Below are positions 30,015 through 38,798 of a stretch of DNA of 44,334 nucleotides, piece by piece; position 1 is the first letter of the stretch; the number at the start of each line of letters is the position of its first letter. The notes under the pieces are model-generated. The model was not told the origin of the DNA and ran no database searches. It saw only the letters and a program-made list of their open reading frames with translations. Both the position numbers and the translations under genes were made by a program. Source of the stretch: Mesorhizobium sp. (lineage in GTDB: Bacteria; Pseudomonadota; Alphaproteobacteria; Rhizobiales; Rhizobiaceae); assembly GCA_004020545.1 (NCBI GenBank), contig SAQE01000053.1, positions 1-44,334 on the forward strand, in the 5' to 3' direction.

Positions 30015-30057
30015 CGCGAAACCAAATTACAAAATCGCGAAAGATTCTTGCGCGAAA
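30015..30057. promoter_or_regulatory. CGCGAAA direct repeats upstream of Lrp-type gene
   Basis: CGCGAAA occurs three times, at 30015-30021, 30036-30042 and 30051-30057, the last just before the start codon. TCGCG...CGCGA also forms a dyad across 30035-30055. They could be autoregulatory sites of the Lrp-type regulator or a shared element for trxB. Confidence 0.3.
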
Positions 30058-30064
30058 GCCGATC

Positions 30065-30541
30065 ATGCCGCTCAAAGCCGATCTCGACGCCATCGACTGG
30101 AAGATCCTGCGCGAGCTGCAGAACGACGGGCGCATGACCAATGTCGAGCTGTCCAATCGGGTCGGCATCTCGGCGCCGCCCTGCCTGCGCCGCGTCAGGC
30201 GGCTGGAAGAGGCCGGCATCATCCGCGGCTATCGGGCGCTGCTCAACGCGCCGGCGCTCGGCATGGATGTCGTCGCCTTCTGCCTGATCGGGCTGCACCA
30301 CCAGGCCGACGCCGAGCTGAAGACCTTCGCCGAGCGCACGCGCGGCTGGCCGATCGTGCGCGACGCCTGGATGGTGTCGGGCGAATCCGATTTCCTGCTG
30401 CATTGCGTGGCGAGCGACCTCGGCACCTTCCAGACCTTCGTCATCGAGGAGCTCGCCTCGGCCCCGAACGTCGATACGGTGCGCACCGCGCTGACCATCC
30501 GCCGCGTCAAGGACGAGGGACTGGTCGCCTTCCCGGCCTGA
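30065..30541 (+). CDS. Lrp/AsnC-family transcriptional regulator
   Basis: A 158-residue regulator. The N-terminal helix-turn-helix reads LDAIDWKILRELQNDGRMTN...ELSNRVGISAPPCLRRVRRLEEAG, and the C-terminal RAM domain (MDVVAFCLIGL through VRTALTIRRVKDEG) should bind an amino acid and drive oligomerisation. The gene is divergent from trxB across a 221-bp gap; a neighbour of this type next to trxB and lsrB is also found in S. meliloti as far as I recall. Ribosome-binding site is weak. Confidence 0.9.
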   Translation: MPLKADLDAIDWKILRELQNDGRMTNVELSNRVGISAPPCLRRVRRLEEAGIIRGYRALLNAPALGMDVVAFCLIGLHHQADAELKTFAERTRGWPIVRDAWMVSGESDFLLHCVASDLGTFQTFVIEELASAPNVDTVRTALTIRRVKDEGLVAFPA

Positions 30542-30611
30542 CGACAGCGTCGCCTTCGAAAAAACGGCGGGAAAACAGCGCTCTGGCGCTCAGCGCTGAA
30601 TCAATAGGCGA

Positions 30612-31244
30612 TCAGAACGACCGGATCGCTGCCAGCAGGCCGTCGAGGTCATGGACATCGCGCAAGGGCGAAACCGCCAGGTCGCCGATCGTCGAGGGCC
30701 GGCCGTCGACTAGCCAGCCGCGCGCCAGGCCGGCGCGCTGGCCGGCCTCCATGTCGGCCAACTTGTCGCCGACGATCAATGAACGCCCAAGATCAAGGCC
30801 CAGGCGTCTGGCCGCCTCGACCAGCATGCCTGGATTGGGCTTGCGCATCGGATGGTTGGCTATTCCCAGCGGGCTGCTGCCTTTCTCGTGATAACCGCAG
30901 GCAAGCACCATGTCGACGACGGCATTTCCCTCGGCGAGCAGGTCGAGCACCCTCTGATTGACGGCCGCGAACGCGTCCCAGCCAAAATAGCCGCGCGCGA
31001 TACCTGACTGGTTGGTGACGATGACGACCGGAATGCCGGCCCGGTTGGCGGTCCCGATAACCGGCAACATCTGCGGCCTGAGCACGATCTCCGCCGGGTC
31101 GCTCGGATAGTCGGTATCGATATTGATGGTGCCGTCGCGGTCGAGGAACAGCGCCGGAAGGCCGGCTGGAAAGGTTCTGGTGCTGGTCCGCTCGACCCAC
31201 AGGCCGGGCTCGACAAGCGGAAACTCAGCGCCGCCGTCAGCCAT
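30612..31244 (-). CDS. gmhB: D-glycero-D-manno-heptose 1,7-bisphosphate phosphatase-like
   Basis: A 210-residue HAD-superfamily phosphatase. The nucleophile motif is DRDGTIN (residues 35-41), with TNQSGIARGY (motif 2), KPNPGM (motif 3 lysine) and VGDKLADMEAG (motif 4). The family removes the C7 phosphate of heptose bisphosphate to give heptose 1-phosphate. It overlaps the 3' end of gmhA by 8 bp and lies in the hldE-gmhA-gmhB arm, which strongly supports the heptose role over the similar histidinol-phosphatase domain. An N-terminal extension of about 30 residues precedes the core. Confidence 0.87.
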   Translation of the reverse strand: MADGGAEFPLVEPGLWVERTSTRTFPAGLPALFLDRDGTINIDTDYPSDPAEIVLRPQMLPVIGTANRAGIPVVIVTNQSGIARGYFGWDAFAAVNQRVLDLLAEGNAVVDMVLACGYHEKGSSPLGIANHPMRKPNPGMLVEAARRLGLDLGRSLIVGDKLADMEAGQRAGLARGWLVDGRPSTIGDLAVSPLRDVHDLDGLLAAIRSF

Positions 31245-31809
31245 TGCTGAGACGCGCTTCGACCGCCTCGCACAGATGATGGTAGAGGCAAAGATGCCCC
31301 TGCTGGATAATTGGCGTCGAGGTCGACGGCACGTTGAGCAGGATATCGGTCATCGGCCTGAGCTTGCCGCCGGTGTCGCCGGTGAGGCTGATCACCGTCA
31401 TGCCCATCGCCCGCGCCTGCTCGGCGGCCGCAAGGATGCTCGGCGAATTGCCGCTGGTCGAGATGGCGAGCAGCACCGCGCCCTCCGACCCGTGCGCCTC
31501 GACCTGACGCGAAAAGACCGTGTCGAAGCCGTAGTCGTTGCCCCAGGCGGTCAGCACGGCGGCATTGGCCGGCAGCGCGATGACGTTGTAAGCCTTGCGC
31601 TCCTTGAGGAAGCGGCCGACCAGTTCGCCGGCAATATGGATGGCGTCGCTCGCCGAACCGCCATTGCCGCAGATCAGCAGCGCCTTGCCTTGCGACAGCG
31701 CCGTCACGACGGTGCTTACCGCGCGCTCCATCTCACCGGTGAGGTCGCGCTCGACCATCGCCGCGATCGCCGCCGCGGAGTGGACCAGATAGTCGTTCAA
31801 TTCGGACAT
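31237..31809 (-). CDS. gmhA: Sedoheptulose-7-phosphate isomerase
   Basis: A 190-residue SIS-fold isomerase that converts sedoheptulose 7-phosphate to D-glycero-D-manno-heptose 7-phosphate, the first committed step of LPS heptose synthesis. Phosphate-binding loops are CGNGGSASDAIHIAGELVGR and AISTSGNSPSILAA; the Zn-site-like segment HLCLYHHLCEAVE is near the C-terminus. It lies 7 bp downstream of hldE and overlaps gmhB by 8 bp, so all three are one operon. Confidence 0.94.
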   Translation of the reverse strand: MSELNDYLVHSAAAIAAMVERDLTGEMERAVSTVVTALSQGKALLICGNGGSASDAIHIAGELVGRFLKERKAYNVIALPANAAVLTAWGNDYGFDTVFSRQVEAHGSEGAVLLAISTSGNSPSILAAAEQARAMGMTVISLTGDTGGKLRPMTDILLNVPSTSTPIIQQGHLCLYHHLCEAVEARLSNG

Positions 31810-31816
31810 GAAATCC

Positions 31817-33307
31817 TCAATTCGTGCCGCCGGCGCGCAGCTTGCCGATCGTGCCGGTCGTGCTCTTGCCGGCGACGAGGTCGACCAGCACCACGCGACC
31901 GCCCGCCTTCTGCACCACGTCGGCGCCGACCACGGTTTCGATCGTATAGTCCGCGCCCTTGACCAGGATGTCGGGCTTCAGCGCCTCGATCAGCTTGAGC
32001 GGCGTATCCTCCTCGAAGACCACGACGGCGTCGACCGAGGCGAGCGCCGCGAGCACGCAGGCGCGGTCATGCTGATCGTTGACCGGACGCCCCGGCCCTT
32101 TCAGCCTGCGCACCGAAGCATCGCTGTTGAGGCCTAGCACCAGCCGGTCGCACTGGCTGCGCGCGGCATGAAGCAGGCTGACATGGCCTGCATGCAGGAT
32201 GTCGAAGCAGCCATTGGTGAAACCCACTGTCAGCCCCTCCTCCTTCCACGCCGCCACCATCCTCGCCGCTGCGTTGGCGTCCAGAATGGCGTCCTTGTGG
32301 GCGACCGGCCCATGCGAGCGGAACAGCGCGCCGGAGAGCTCCTCGACCGTCAGCCGCGCCGTGCCGCGCTTGCCGACCACGACGCCGCCGGCGGCGTTGG
32401 CGATCATAGCCGCCTGCACGCGATCGGCGCCCGCGGCCAGTGACAGCGCGAAGGTCGCGATGACGGTGTCGCCGGCGCCGGAGACGTCGAACACTTCGCG
32501 CGCCTGTGTCGCGATATGGCGGGCCTCCTCTGCCGTGACGACGCTCATGCCCTTTTCGCTGCGCGTGGCGACGATGAACTCGAAATCATGCGCCGCGATC
32601 AGATCGCGCGCCGCGGAGACGATCTCCTCGTCGCCGAACACCGCGCGTCCGACCGCCTCGCCAAGCTCCTTGCGATTGGGCGTGACCGCGGTCGCACCGG
32701 CATAGCGCGCATAGTCGCTACCCTTCGGGTCGACCAGCACCGGCTTCCCGGCATCACGGCAGATCGCGATCAAATCGGCCGCCACGCCGTCGAGCAGGAT
32801 GCCTTTGCCGTAGTCGGACAGGATGACGATGTCGGCGCGCGCAAGCGCTGCCTGGAAATGCTCGACGAGCGTCGCGCGCTCGCCGCGGGACAGCGGCTTG
32901 ATCTCCTCCTCGTCGAAGCGCAGCACTTGCTGGTTGAGCGCGCTGAAGCGGCTCTTCGACGAGGTCATGCGGTCTTGCCGCTGCGCCAGGCCGTCGGTAT
33001 CGGCGCCGAGATCGCCGAGCATGCGCATGAGATTGTCGCCGGCCTTGTCGGCGCCGATCACCGACACCGGGATCGCGGCGCCGCCAAGAGAAACGATGTT
33101 GGAGACGACGTTGCCGGCGCCGCCCATGGCCAGCATCTCGCCCCGCCCATGCAGCACCGGGATCGGCGCCTCCGGCGATATCCGCTCGATTACGCCGCTG
33201 ACGAAGCGGTCGAGGATGAAGTCGCCGACCACCAGCACAGTGACCTCGCCGAAGCGGGCGATGGTGCGATGCAGGGGCTCCGGGGAAGGCAGATGCTGCT
33301 TGATCAT
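31817..33307 (-). CDS. hldE: Bifunctional heptose-7-P kinase / heptose-1-P adenylyltransferase
   Basis: A 496-residue fused enzyme. The N-terminal ribokinase-like domain (VVGDFILDRFVSG, AMGGAGNVVSN, DVSGAGDTVIATF) makes heptose 1,7-bisphosphate. The C-terminal nucleotidyltransferase domain begins GFTNGCFDILHAGH, with the HxGH signature, and makes ADP-D-glycero-D-manno-heptose after GmhB action. Both domains look complete. The ATG at 33307 overlaps by four bases the stop codon of a short upstream frame that looks like a gene remnant. Confidence 0.95.
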   Translation of the reverse strand: MIKQHLPSPEPLHRTIARFGEVTVLVVGDFILDRFVSGVIERISPEAPIPVLHGRGEMLAMGGAGNVVSNIVSLGGAAIPVSVIGADKAGDNLMRMLGDLGADTDGLAQRQDRMTSSKSRFSALNQQVLRFDEEEIKPLSRGERATLVEHFQAALARADIVILSDYGKGILLDGVAADLIAICRDAGKPVLVDPKGSDYARYAGATAVTPNRKELGEAVGRAVFGDEEIVSAARDLIAAHDFEFIVATRSEKGMSVVTAEEARHIATQAREVFDVSGAGDTVIATFALSLAAGADRVQAAMIANAAGGVVVGKRGTARLTVEELSGALFRSHGPVAHKDAILDANAAARMVAAWKEEGLTVGFTNGCFDILHAGHVSLLHAARSQCDRLVLGLNSDASVRRLKGPGRPVNDQHDRACVLAALASVDAVVVFEEDTPLKLIEALKPDILVKGADYTIETVVGADVVQKAGGRVVLVDLVAGKSTTGTIGKLRAGGTN

Positions 33308-33457
33308 CTCACTGGCACACGCCCGAAATGGCGAATCTTGATCAGGGTTGCAGCGCCGGAAATCCGGCGCCCGTGGTTCTTCGCGATGCCGATATACCGC
33401 AATTCGAGCCAGCGCAACGGCAGGCCGAAGCGCGCACGGCCGAGGCCGGCGGATGGA
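33304..33457 (-). pseudogene. C-terminal remnant of an unknown gene upstream of hldE
   Basis: An open frame on the minus strand encodes about 50 residues (including RFGLPLRWLELRYIGIAKNH and ending IKIRHFGRVPVR) and stops with a TGA that overlaps the hldE ATG by four bases, the pattern seen for coupled genes. The frame continues upstream only as a shadow inside the LysE-type gene, with no credible start. I read it as the tail of a former first gene of this operon. No family recognised. Confidence 0.4.
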
Positions 33458-34090
33458 TCAGTTCTTTTGCAAGGCGACATGGACGCCGAGACCGACAAGC
33501 ACGGCACCACCCGCGCGCTGCATCAGGCGCTGCGCACAACCCGAGCGCCGCAGCCGCGCAATTATCGCGCCGGCCAGGAAGACGCAAACGATGTCGGCCG
33601 ACGAGAACATCAGGTTAACGATGGTTCCCAGCACAACGAACTGCAGCCAGACCGGAAAGGTCGCCGAGGCATCGATGAACTGTGGCAGGAACGCCATGAA
33701 GAAGATGGCTGTCTTGGGATTGAGCACCTCGACCGTGATGCTCTCGAAAAAGGCGCGACGGGCCGATTTTCGCTCGATGACAGGGAGCGTTCCGTTTCCC
33801 TGGATCTTGGCGCGGAACAGTGAAATCCCGAGCCATATCAGGTACAGCGCGCCGACGAGCTTGACCGCCACGTAAAGCGGCGGCACGGCGTGGAACAGCA
33901 CGGACAGACCTGTCGCGGCAGCAAGAACATGCACGTAGCCGCCGAGATGGATGCCCAAAGCAGCCGTCAGCCCCGACCAGCGCCCGCGCGCCATGGTCTG
34001 CGCCGTGGCATAGAGCATGGCCGGACCGGGAATGTAGGCAAAGATCGCCGTGGTGACGAAAAAGGCCACGAGCAGTTCGGTCGATGGCAT
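33458..34090 (-). CDS. LysE/RhtB-family translocator
   Basis: A 210-residue exporter with the family opening ELLVAFFVTTAIFAYIPGPAM (an IPGP turn) and the conserved EVLNPKTAIFFMAFLPQF segment. About six helices. Probable substrate class: amino acids or homoserine lactones. The start at 34090 has AAGG 5-8 bp upstream; earlier in-frame starts would add a basic, non-membrane stretch. It lies between the two divergent arms of the heptose locus and has no obvious functional link to them. Confidence 0.86.
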   Translation of the reverse strand: MPSTELLVAFFVTTAIFAYIPGPAMLYATAQTMARGRWSGLTAALGIHLGGYVHVLAAATGLSVLFHAVPPLYVAVKLVGALYLIWLGISLFRAKIQGNGTLPVIERKSARRAFFESITVEVLNPKTAIFFMAFLPQFIDASATFPVWLQFVVLGTIVNLMFSSADIVCVFLAGAIIARLRRSGCAQRLMQRAGGAVLVGLGVHVALQKN

Positions 34091-34276
34091 TGCCTTGCTC
34101 CTGTTGCGGTCCCGTCGGGCGCCAGCACTTCGCCCAAGCGGTAAGCCCGGCGAGAAAGCGTGAGCTTTGCGGCGCGACTGTGGCCGAGCGAGCGTCCTGC
34201 ATGCGACGTGCTTTATCGACACTCCTGCCAGCGTCCCCTATAAGAGCCGGAATCGGCAACGGAAACAGAGGCCTTC

Positions 34277-35224
34277 ATGATCATCGTCACGGGCGGCGCC
34301 GGCATGATCGGCTCCAACATCGTCGCCGCGCTCAATGCCGAGGGCCACGACGACATCGTCGTCGTCGACGATCTGACCGACGGGCACAAGATCGCCAATC
34401 TGGCCGACCTCCGCATTGCCGACTATCTCGACAAGGACGAGTTTCTGGCCCGGCTGGAGGACGGCGGGCTCGGCCGCGTCGAGGCCGTCTTCCATCAGGG
34501 CGCATGCTCGACCACCACCGAGTGGAACGGCAAGTTCATGATGGAAGTGAACTACACGTATTCGAAGCGCCTGCTGCACGCCTGCCTCGCCCTGCGCGTG
34601 CCCTTCCTCTATGCCTCCTCGGCCTCGGTCTATGGTGGCGGCAGCGAGTTCCGCGAAGAGCCCGAGTTCGAGCGTCCGCTCAACGTCTATGCCTATTCAA
34701 AGAAGCTGTTCGACGATTACGTCCGCCGCACCGTCGACACCGACCATTCGCAAGTGACGGGGCTGCGCTATTTCAACGTCTACGGACCGCGCGAGGCGCA
34801 CAAGGGCGCCATGGCATCGGTTGCCTTCCATCTCTTCAACCAGGTCGAGCAAGGCCAGAACCCGAAGCTGTTCGGCGCCTATGATGGCTTCGGCCCGGGC
34901 GAGCAGAGCCGCGACTTCATCCATGTCGGCGATGTCGCCGAGGTCAATCTGTGGCTTTGGAAACGGGGCCTGAGCGGCATCTTCAACTGCGGCACGGGCC
35001 GCGCCCAGCCGTTCCGGGCCATTGCCGAGACGGTGATCGAGACGCTCGGCCGAGGGCAGATCGAGTTCATTCCCTTCCCCGACCACCTCAAGGGCAGCTA
35101 TCAGAGTTTTACGCAGGCTGATATGTCCCGCTTGCGCGCGGCCGGCTACAATGGCCAATTCCGGACCGTGGAAACCGGCGTCAGAGACTATGTCGAATGG
35201 CTGAAAGCCCAACGATCCTCGTGA
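34277..35224 (+). CDS. hldD: ADP-L-glycero-D-manno-heptose 6-epimerase
   Basis: A 315-residue extended SDR epimerase that converts ADP-D-glycero- to ADP-L-glycero-D-manno-heptose using bound NADP. The nucleotide motif is GGAGMIGSN near the N-terminus, the catalytic segment is [14 protein letters not shown], and [19 protein letters not shown] is the signature of HldD rather than UDP-glucose epimerases. Length matches the family. It is first in the hldD-waaF-waaC arm and overlaps waaF by 28 bp. Confidence 0.95.
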   Translation: MIIVTGGAGMIGSNIVAALNAEGHDDIVVVDDLTDGHKIANLADLRIADYLDKDEFLARLEDGGLGRVEAVFHQGACSTTTEWNGKFMMEVNYTYSKRLLHACLALRVPFLYASSASVYGGGSEFREEPEFERPLNVYAYSKKLFDDYVRRTVDTDHSQVTGLRYFNVYGPREAHKGAMASVAFHLFNQVEQGQNPKLFGAYDGFGPGEQSRDFIHVGDVAEVNLWLWKRGLSGIFNCGTGRAQPFRAIAETVIETLGRGQIEFIPFPDHLKGSYQSFTQADMSRLRAAGYNGQFRTVETGVRDYVEWLKAQRSS

Positions 35225-36204
35225 TCGGCCCACGCTGGGTGGGCGACATGGTCATGGCGCAGTGCCTGTTTTCGGCGCTGAAGGAACAGCATCCGAACGC
35301 CGCGATCGACGTGCTGGCGCCTGGTTGGGCCGCGCCGCTGGTCAAGCGCATGCCGGAAATACGCTGTCAGATCGACTTTCCGCTGATGCCCGGCGCGCTG
35401 GAATTCCGCAGCCGCAGGCGCTTCGGCCGACTGCTGCGCGGCCGCTATGACATGGCCTATGTGCTGCCGGGAAGCTGGAAATCGGCGCTGATCCCGTTCT
35501 TTGCCCGCATTCCGCGCCGCGTCGGCAATCTGAGGGAAATGCGCTACGGCCTTTTGACCGACATCGTTCCGCTGCCCGACACGCTCAAGCGACGCACGGC
35601 GCGGGCCTATTTCGGCCTGGCGCGCGGCGGCACGTTTCGCGCGCCGAAGCTCACCGTCGACATAGCCAACCAGGCGGACCTGCTGGCGCGGTTCGGGCTC
35701 GACGCGCAAAAATTCGTCGCCTTGATGCCTGGCGCCGAGTTCGGCCCGGCAAAACGCTGGCCGAGCGAACATTATGCCGAGCTTGCGCGCGCAATGATGG
35801 CAAAGGGCCTGGGTGTTGCCCTGCTCGGCTCGAAGAACGATGCCGGCGTGACCGGCGAGATCGCAGGGCTCGCGCCGGGCTCTGTCGACCTTGCCGGCAG
35901 GACGCGGCTCGAGGACGCCATCGACCTGATCGCCGCGGCAAAGCTTGCGGTCTCGAACGACAGCGGGCTGATGCATGTCGCGGCCGCCGTCGGCACGCCG
36001 ATCGTCGCCGTCTACGGCTCGACCTCGCCCGAGAACACGCCGCCGCTGACGGATCGTTCGGAACTGATCTGGCTGCACCTCTCCTGCTCGCCCTGCCATC
36101 AGAAGACCTGCCCGCTCGGCCACCTCAACTGCCTGAAGACGCTCGACGTCGCACGGGTCGCTGCCGCGGCCGACCGGCTGCTTAGGGTTCCGGCAGCCGC
36201 ATGA
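35197..36204 (+). CDS. waaF: ADP-heptose:LPS heptosyltransferase II
   Basis: A 335-residue GT9 glycosyltransferase adding the second heptose to the LPS inner core at the cytoplasmic face of the inner membrane. It opens [23 protein letters not shown]. The donor-site stretch is [21 protein letters not shown], with [26 protein letters not shown] in the C-terminal half. The cysteine-rich segment [16 protein letters not shown] is characteristic of WaaF. It overlaps hldD by 28 bp and waaC by four bases. Confidence 0.93.
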   Translation: MAESPTILVIGPRWVGDMVMAQCLFSALKEQHPNAAIDVLAPGWAAPLVKRMPEIRCQIDFPLMPGALEFRSRRRFGRLLRGRYDMAYVLPGSWKSALIPFFARIPRRVGNLREMRYGLLTDIVPLPDTLKRRTARAYFGLARGGTFRAPKLTVDIANQADLLARFGLDAQKFVALMPGAEFGPAKRWPSEHYAELARAMMAKGLGVALLGSKNDAGVTGEIAGLAPGSVDLAGRTRLEDAIDLIAAAKLAVSNDSGLMHVAAAVGTPIVAVYGSTSPENTPPLTDRSELIWLHLSCSPCHQKTCPLGHLNCLKTLDVARVAAAADRLLRVPAAA

Positions 36205-37202
36205 AGGTGCTGATCGTCAAGACATCATCGATGGGTGATGTCATCCATACCTTCCCGGCTGTCGAGGATGCGCTCCGCAATCGCCCGGACATAAGCTTCG
36301 GCTGGTGCGTGGAAGAGGCCTTTGCCGGCATCGTCGCCTTGCATCCAGCGATAAGGTCCATCCACAAGGTGGCGATCCGGCGCTGGCGCAAGAGGCCGCT
36401 CGACGGCGGCACTTGGCGCGAGATGGTCGACCTGCGCCGCGCGCTGCGTGCTGGTCACTATGACCTGGTCATCGACGCCCAGGGGCTGTTGAAGTCGGCC
36501 GTTGTCGCCAGGCAGGCCGGCGCACCGATCGCCGGCTTCGACCGTTCGAGCGTCCGCGAGCCCTCGGCAACGTTGTTCTACGATCGCAGATACGCGGTAC
36601 CGCGCGACCTGCACGCCATCGAGCGCACGCGGCGGCTGTTCGGCCTGGCCTTGGGTTATCAGCCCGATCTTTCGACCCTCGGCTCCGGCATAGTGCCGCC
36701 GGCGGGCGGACTTCCCGGCGTCGAAGGTAAAACCGCCTTCCTGCTGCACGGCACCAGCCGCGAAGACAAGAAATGGCCGGTGGATGACTGGATCGAGACC
36801 GCGCGCCGGCTGGTTGCCAGACAATTCGCGCCGGTCGTTACCTGGTCGAACGAACAGGAAAAGCGTGTCGCCGAAGCGGTCGCCGGCGGCGTGCCGAAAA
36901 CGGTGCTGGTCCCAAAATCGCCGCTTGCCGAGATCGCCGCGATCCTCGGCCGGTCGACGCTGGTGATCGGCGCCGACACCGGTCTCACCCACCTCGCCAG
37001 CGCTTTCGGCCTGCCGACCGTCGCCATATTCCTGGCGACGGAGCCGGGCCTGACCGGCCCGCGCGGGCCGTTCTCATCGACCTTGCTAGCGCCCGTCGGC
37101 GGCAAGATCACGCCGGCCGAGGTGGTGGCTGAAGCGGAACGGCTGCTGGCGCAGCGCGCTATCTCCCCCCTGGTGGGGGAGAATGGCTTTTCACGATCTT
37201 AG
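36201..37202 (+). CDS. waaC: LPS heptosyltransferase I
   Basis: A 333-residue GT9 enzyme adding the first heptose to Kdo of the inner core. It opens VLIVKTSSMGDVIHTFPAVEDA, carries DAQGLLKSAVVARQAGAPI, and has the donor-binding GADTGLTHLASAFGLPTVAIF near the C-terminus. The ATG overlaps the waaF stop (ATGA). The last dozen or so residues (from SPLVGENGFSRS) and the stop codon are encoded by a 170-bp palindromic repeat, so its natural C-terminus has been replaced or extended by a repeat insertion. Confidence 0.93.
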   Translation: MKVLIVKTSSMGDVIHTFPAVEDALRNRPDISFGWCVEEAFAGIVALHPAIRSIHKVAIRRWRKRPLDGGTWREMVDLRRALRAGHYDLVIDAQGLLKSAVVARQAGAPIAGFDRSSVREPSATLFYDRRYAVPRDLHAIERTRRLFGLALGYQPDLSTLGSGIVPPAGGLPGVEGKTAFLLHGTSREDKKWPVDDWIETARRLVARQFAPVVTWSNEQEKRVAEAVAGGVPKTVLVPKSPLAEIAAILGRSTLVIGADTGLTHLASAFGLPTVAIFLATEPGLTGPRGPFSSTLLAPVGGKITPAEVVAEAERLLAQRAISPLVGENGFSRS

Positions 37203-37330
37203 CCAAAGGCTAAGTCGTAGAGAATCCAAGAGAGAGGCTGCGCTCTACGAAATCCCCTCTCTTGCGATTTCTAACACTTAGCCTTTGGCTAAGATGTTGA
37301 AATCGCTTTCTCCCCCGCAAGGGGGGAGAT
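37161..37330. repeat. 170-bp nested palindromic repeat between waaC and greA
   Basis: Outer arms ATCTCCCCCC (37161-37170) and GGGGGGAGAT (37321-37330) enclose perfect 19-bp arms at 37196-37214 (ATCTTAGCCAAAGGCTAAG) and 37277-37295. Each end also folds into its own short hairpin. It shares the TCTCCCC/GGGGAGA ends of the repeats at 62, 10306 and 18084. It overlaps the 3' end of waaC and stops 6 bp before the greA stop codon, so it may act as a two-way terminator. Confidence 0.85.
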
Positions 37331-37336
37331 TAAGAG

Positions 37337-37810
37337 CTAGATAAACTGCACCTGGACGATCTCGTACCCCCGCGCGCCGCCCGGAGCGTTGACCTCGATG
37401 GCGTCGCCGACTTCCTTGCCGATCAACGCACGCGCGATCGGCGATGAGATCGAGATACGGCCGGACCTCACGTCCGCTTCCTGGTCGCCGACGATCTGAT
37501 AGGTCTTCTTTTCCTCGGTGTCCTCGTCGACCAGCACGACGGTCGCGCCGAACTTCACCTTGTCGCCGCTGAGCTTCGAGACGTCGATCACCTCGGCCCG
37601 CGCGATCAGGTCCTCGAGCTCGTTGATACGGCCCTCATTGTGACTCTGCGACTCTTTCGCGGCATGGTACTCGGCATTTTCGGAAAGGTCGCCATGCGAG
37701 CGCGCTTCGGAGATCGCCTCGATGATGCGCGGACGCTCTTCCTGCTGGCGCCAGCGCAGTTCTTCCTTCAATGACGCGAACCCCTCGCCTGTCATCGGGA
37801 CCTTGATCAT
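37337..37810 (-). CDS. greA: Transcription elongation factor GreA
   Basis: A 157-residue factor that rescues backtracked RNA polymerase by stimulating transcript cleavage. The N-terminal coiled coil carries the acidic tip [19 protein letters not shown], with the two acidic residues (Asp-Leu-Ser-Glu) needed for cleavage; the C-terminal FKBP-like domain ends [10 protein letters not shown]. Length and opening ([18 protein letters not shown]) match alphaproteobacterial GreA. Convergent with waaC through the palindromic repeat. Confidence 0.96.
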   Translation of the reverse strand: MIKVPMTGEGFASLKEELRWRQQEERPRIIEAISEARSHGDLSENAEYHAAKESQSHNEGRINELEDLIARAEVIDVSKLSGDKVKFGATVVLVDEDTEEKKTYQIVGDQEADVRSGRISISSPIARALIGKEVGDAIEVNAPGGARGYEIVQVQFI

Positions 37811-38020
37811 ATGCCTGACCTTTCCTGCCGCCGCCCCCGTTTATCGGGAGCAGCCTTGTCGATGGTACAAAAAGAAAACGGTCCGGCAGCCTCGGGCTAA
37901 CGGAACCGTTTCACCACAATTTCCCCGAATATAGCGATCTTCGCGCGATTTTCACGCCCAAAAAATCAACTTTGGCAAAATCATCACCGCTTTCATGCGG
38001 TTGATGTGGCAGCGGCAAGC

Positions 38021-38052
38021 AAAAAACCGGCTGCGATCGCTCGCAGCCGGTT
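38021..38052 (-). terminator. Strong intrinsic terminator of the TPR gene
   Basis: Perfect 12-bp arms AACCGGCTGCGA and TCGCAGCCGGTT with a TCGC loop, and a T-run on the minus strand. It lies about 21 bp past the stop codon of the TPR gene at 38073. Confidence 0.92.
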
Positions 38053-38072
38053 CGAAGAGTCTTGAGGCTGAA

Positions 38073-38612
38073 TCAGCTCCTCAGGAAATGGTCGATCTGC
38101 TCGGAGAGCATGCCGTATTCGCGCGAGCCTTTGCCGGTCCGCTTCTCGATCTCCTTCAGCTGCTCCTGCGCGCCGGCGAGATCGCCGATCTGCAGATGGG
38201 CCTCGCCGAGATATTCACGCACCAGCGTGTAGTCGGGATTGATGCGCAGCGCTTCCTCGTAATAGCCGAGGCCGACCGTGATGCGGCCGGAATGGCGGTG
38301 CGAATAGCCGAGATAGTTGAGGATGCGCGGATCCTGCTTGTTGGCGGCGAGCGTCAGCACCGAGATCGCCTCGTCATAGCGTCCGGCCATCGCGAGATCG
38401 TGGCCCGCTTCGTAGATGCTGTCGTCATCCAGCATGCCGTATTGCGGCTTTACGCATTTGTTTTTCTTCTTGTCCCAGACCTCGCCCTTCTTGCACTGGG
38501 TGGTGCCACCACCGCTACCACCACCACCGCCTTCGCCGGCGGCGAATGCGGGCGCCACAAACAGCGGCAGGGCCGCTACAGCCAGGACCTGAACAAGCAA
38601 TCGTCTGCGCAT
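38073..38612 (-). CDS. Secreted TPR-repeat protein
   Basis: A 179-residue exported protein. A signal peptide (MRRRLLVQVLAVAALPLF...AFA) is followed by a glycine-rich stretch and a cysteine pair in QCKKGEVWDKKKNKCVK, then about three TPR repeats (IYEAGHDLAMAGRYDEAISVLTLA, ILNYLGYSHRHSGRITVGLGYY, LREYLGEAHLQIGDLAGAQEQL-like). It is likely a periplasmic scaffold. The CKxGxVWDxxxxxC motif recurs in rhizobial exported proteins, function unknown. Ends in a strong terminator at 38021. Confidence 0.82.
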   Translation of the reverse strand: MRRRLLVQVLAVAALPLFVAPAFAAGEGGGGGSGGGTTQCKKGEVWDKKKNKCVKPQYGMLDDDSIYEAGHDLAMAGRYDEAISVLTLAANKQDPRILNYLGYSHRHSGRITVGLGYYEEALRINPDYTLVREYLGEAHLQIGDLAGAQEQLKEIEKRTGKGSREYGMLSEQIDHFLRS

Positions 38613-38798
38613 CGATGCCTCCTTGTAGATGACAATGGCAGATTAACGCCGTCTCGATGCGGTTTCATCCCGAAAGGCCGGCGGGTGCCGAACTATTTTG
38701 GGTGAACGGGGAGTTGGGCATCCCCCTTCTTGCGAACGGACGTGACGCGGGCCGCAAATCCGCTATCATCAGTCCGCGCATCACGCGGAGAAAGGCCA

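Noticed and set aside
30612-31244. Histidinol-phosphatase (HisB N-domain) identity for the HAD phosphatase
   Set aside because: The HAD motifs alone fit both, but the overlap with gmhA and the adjacent hldE favour the heptose bisphosphate phosphatase.
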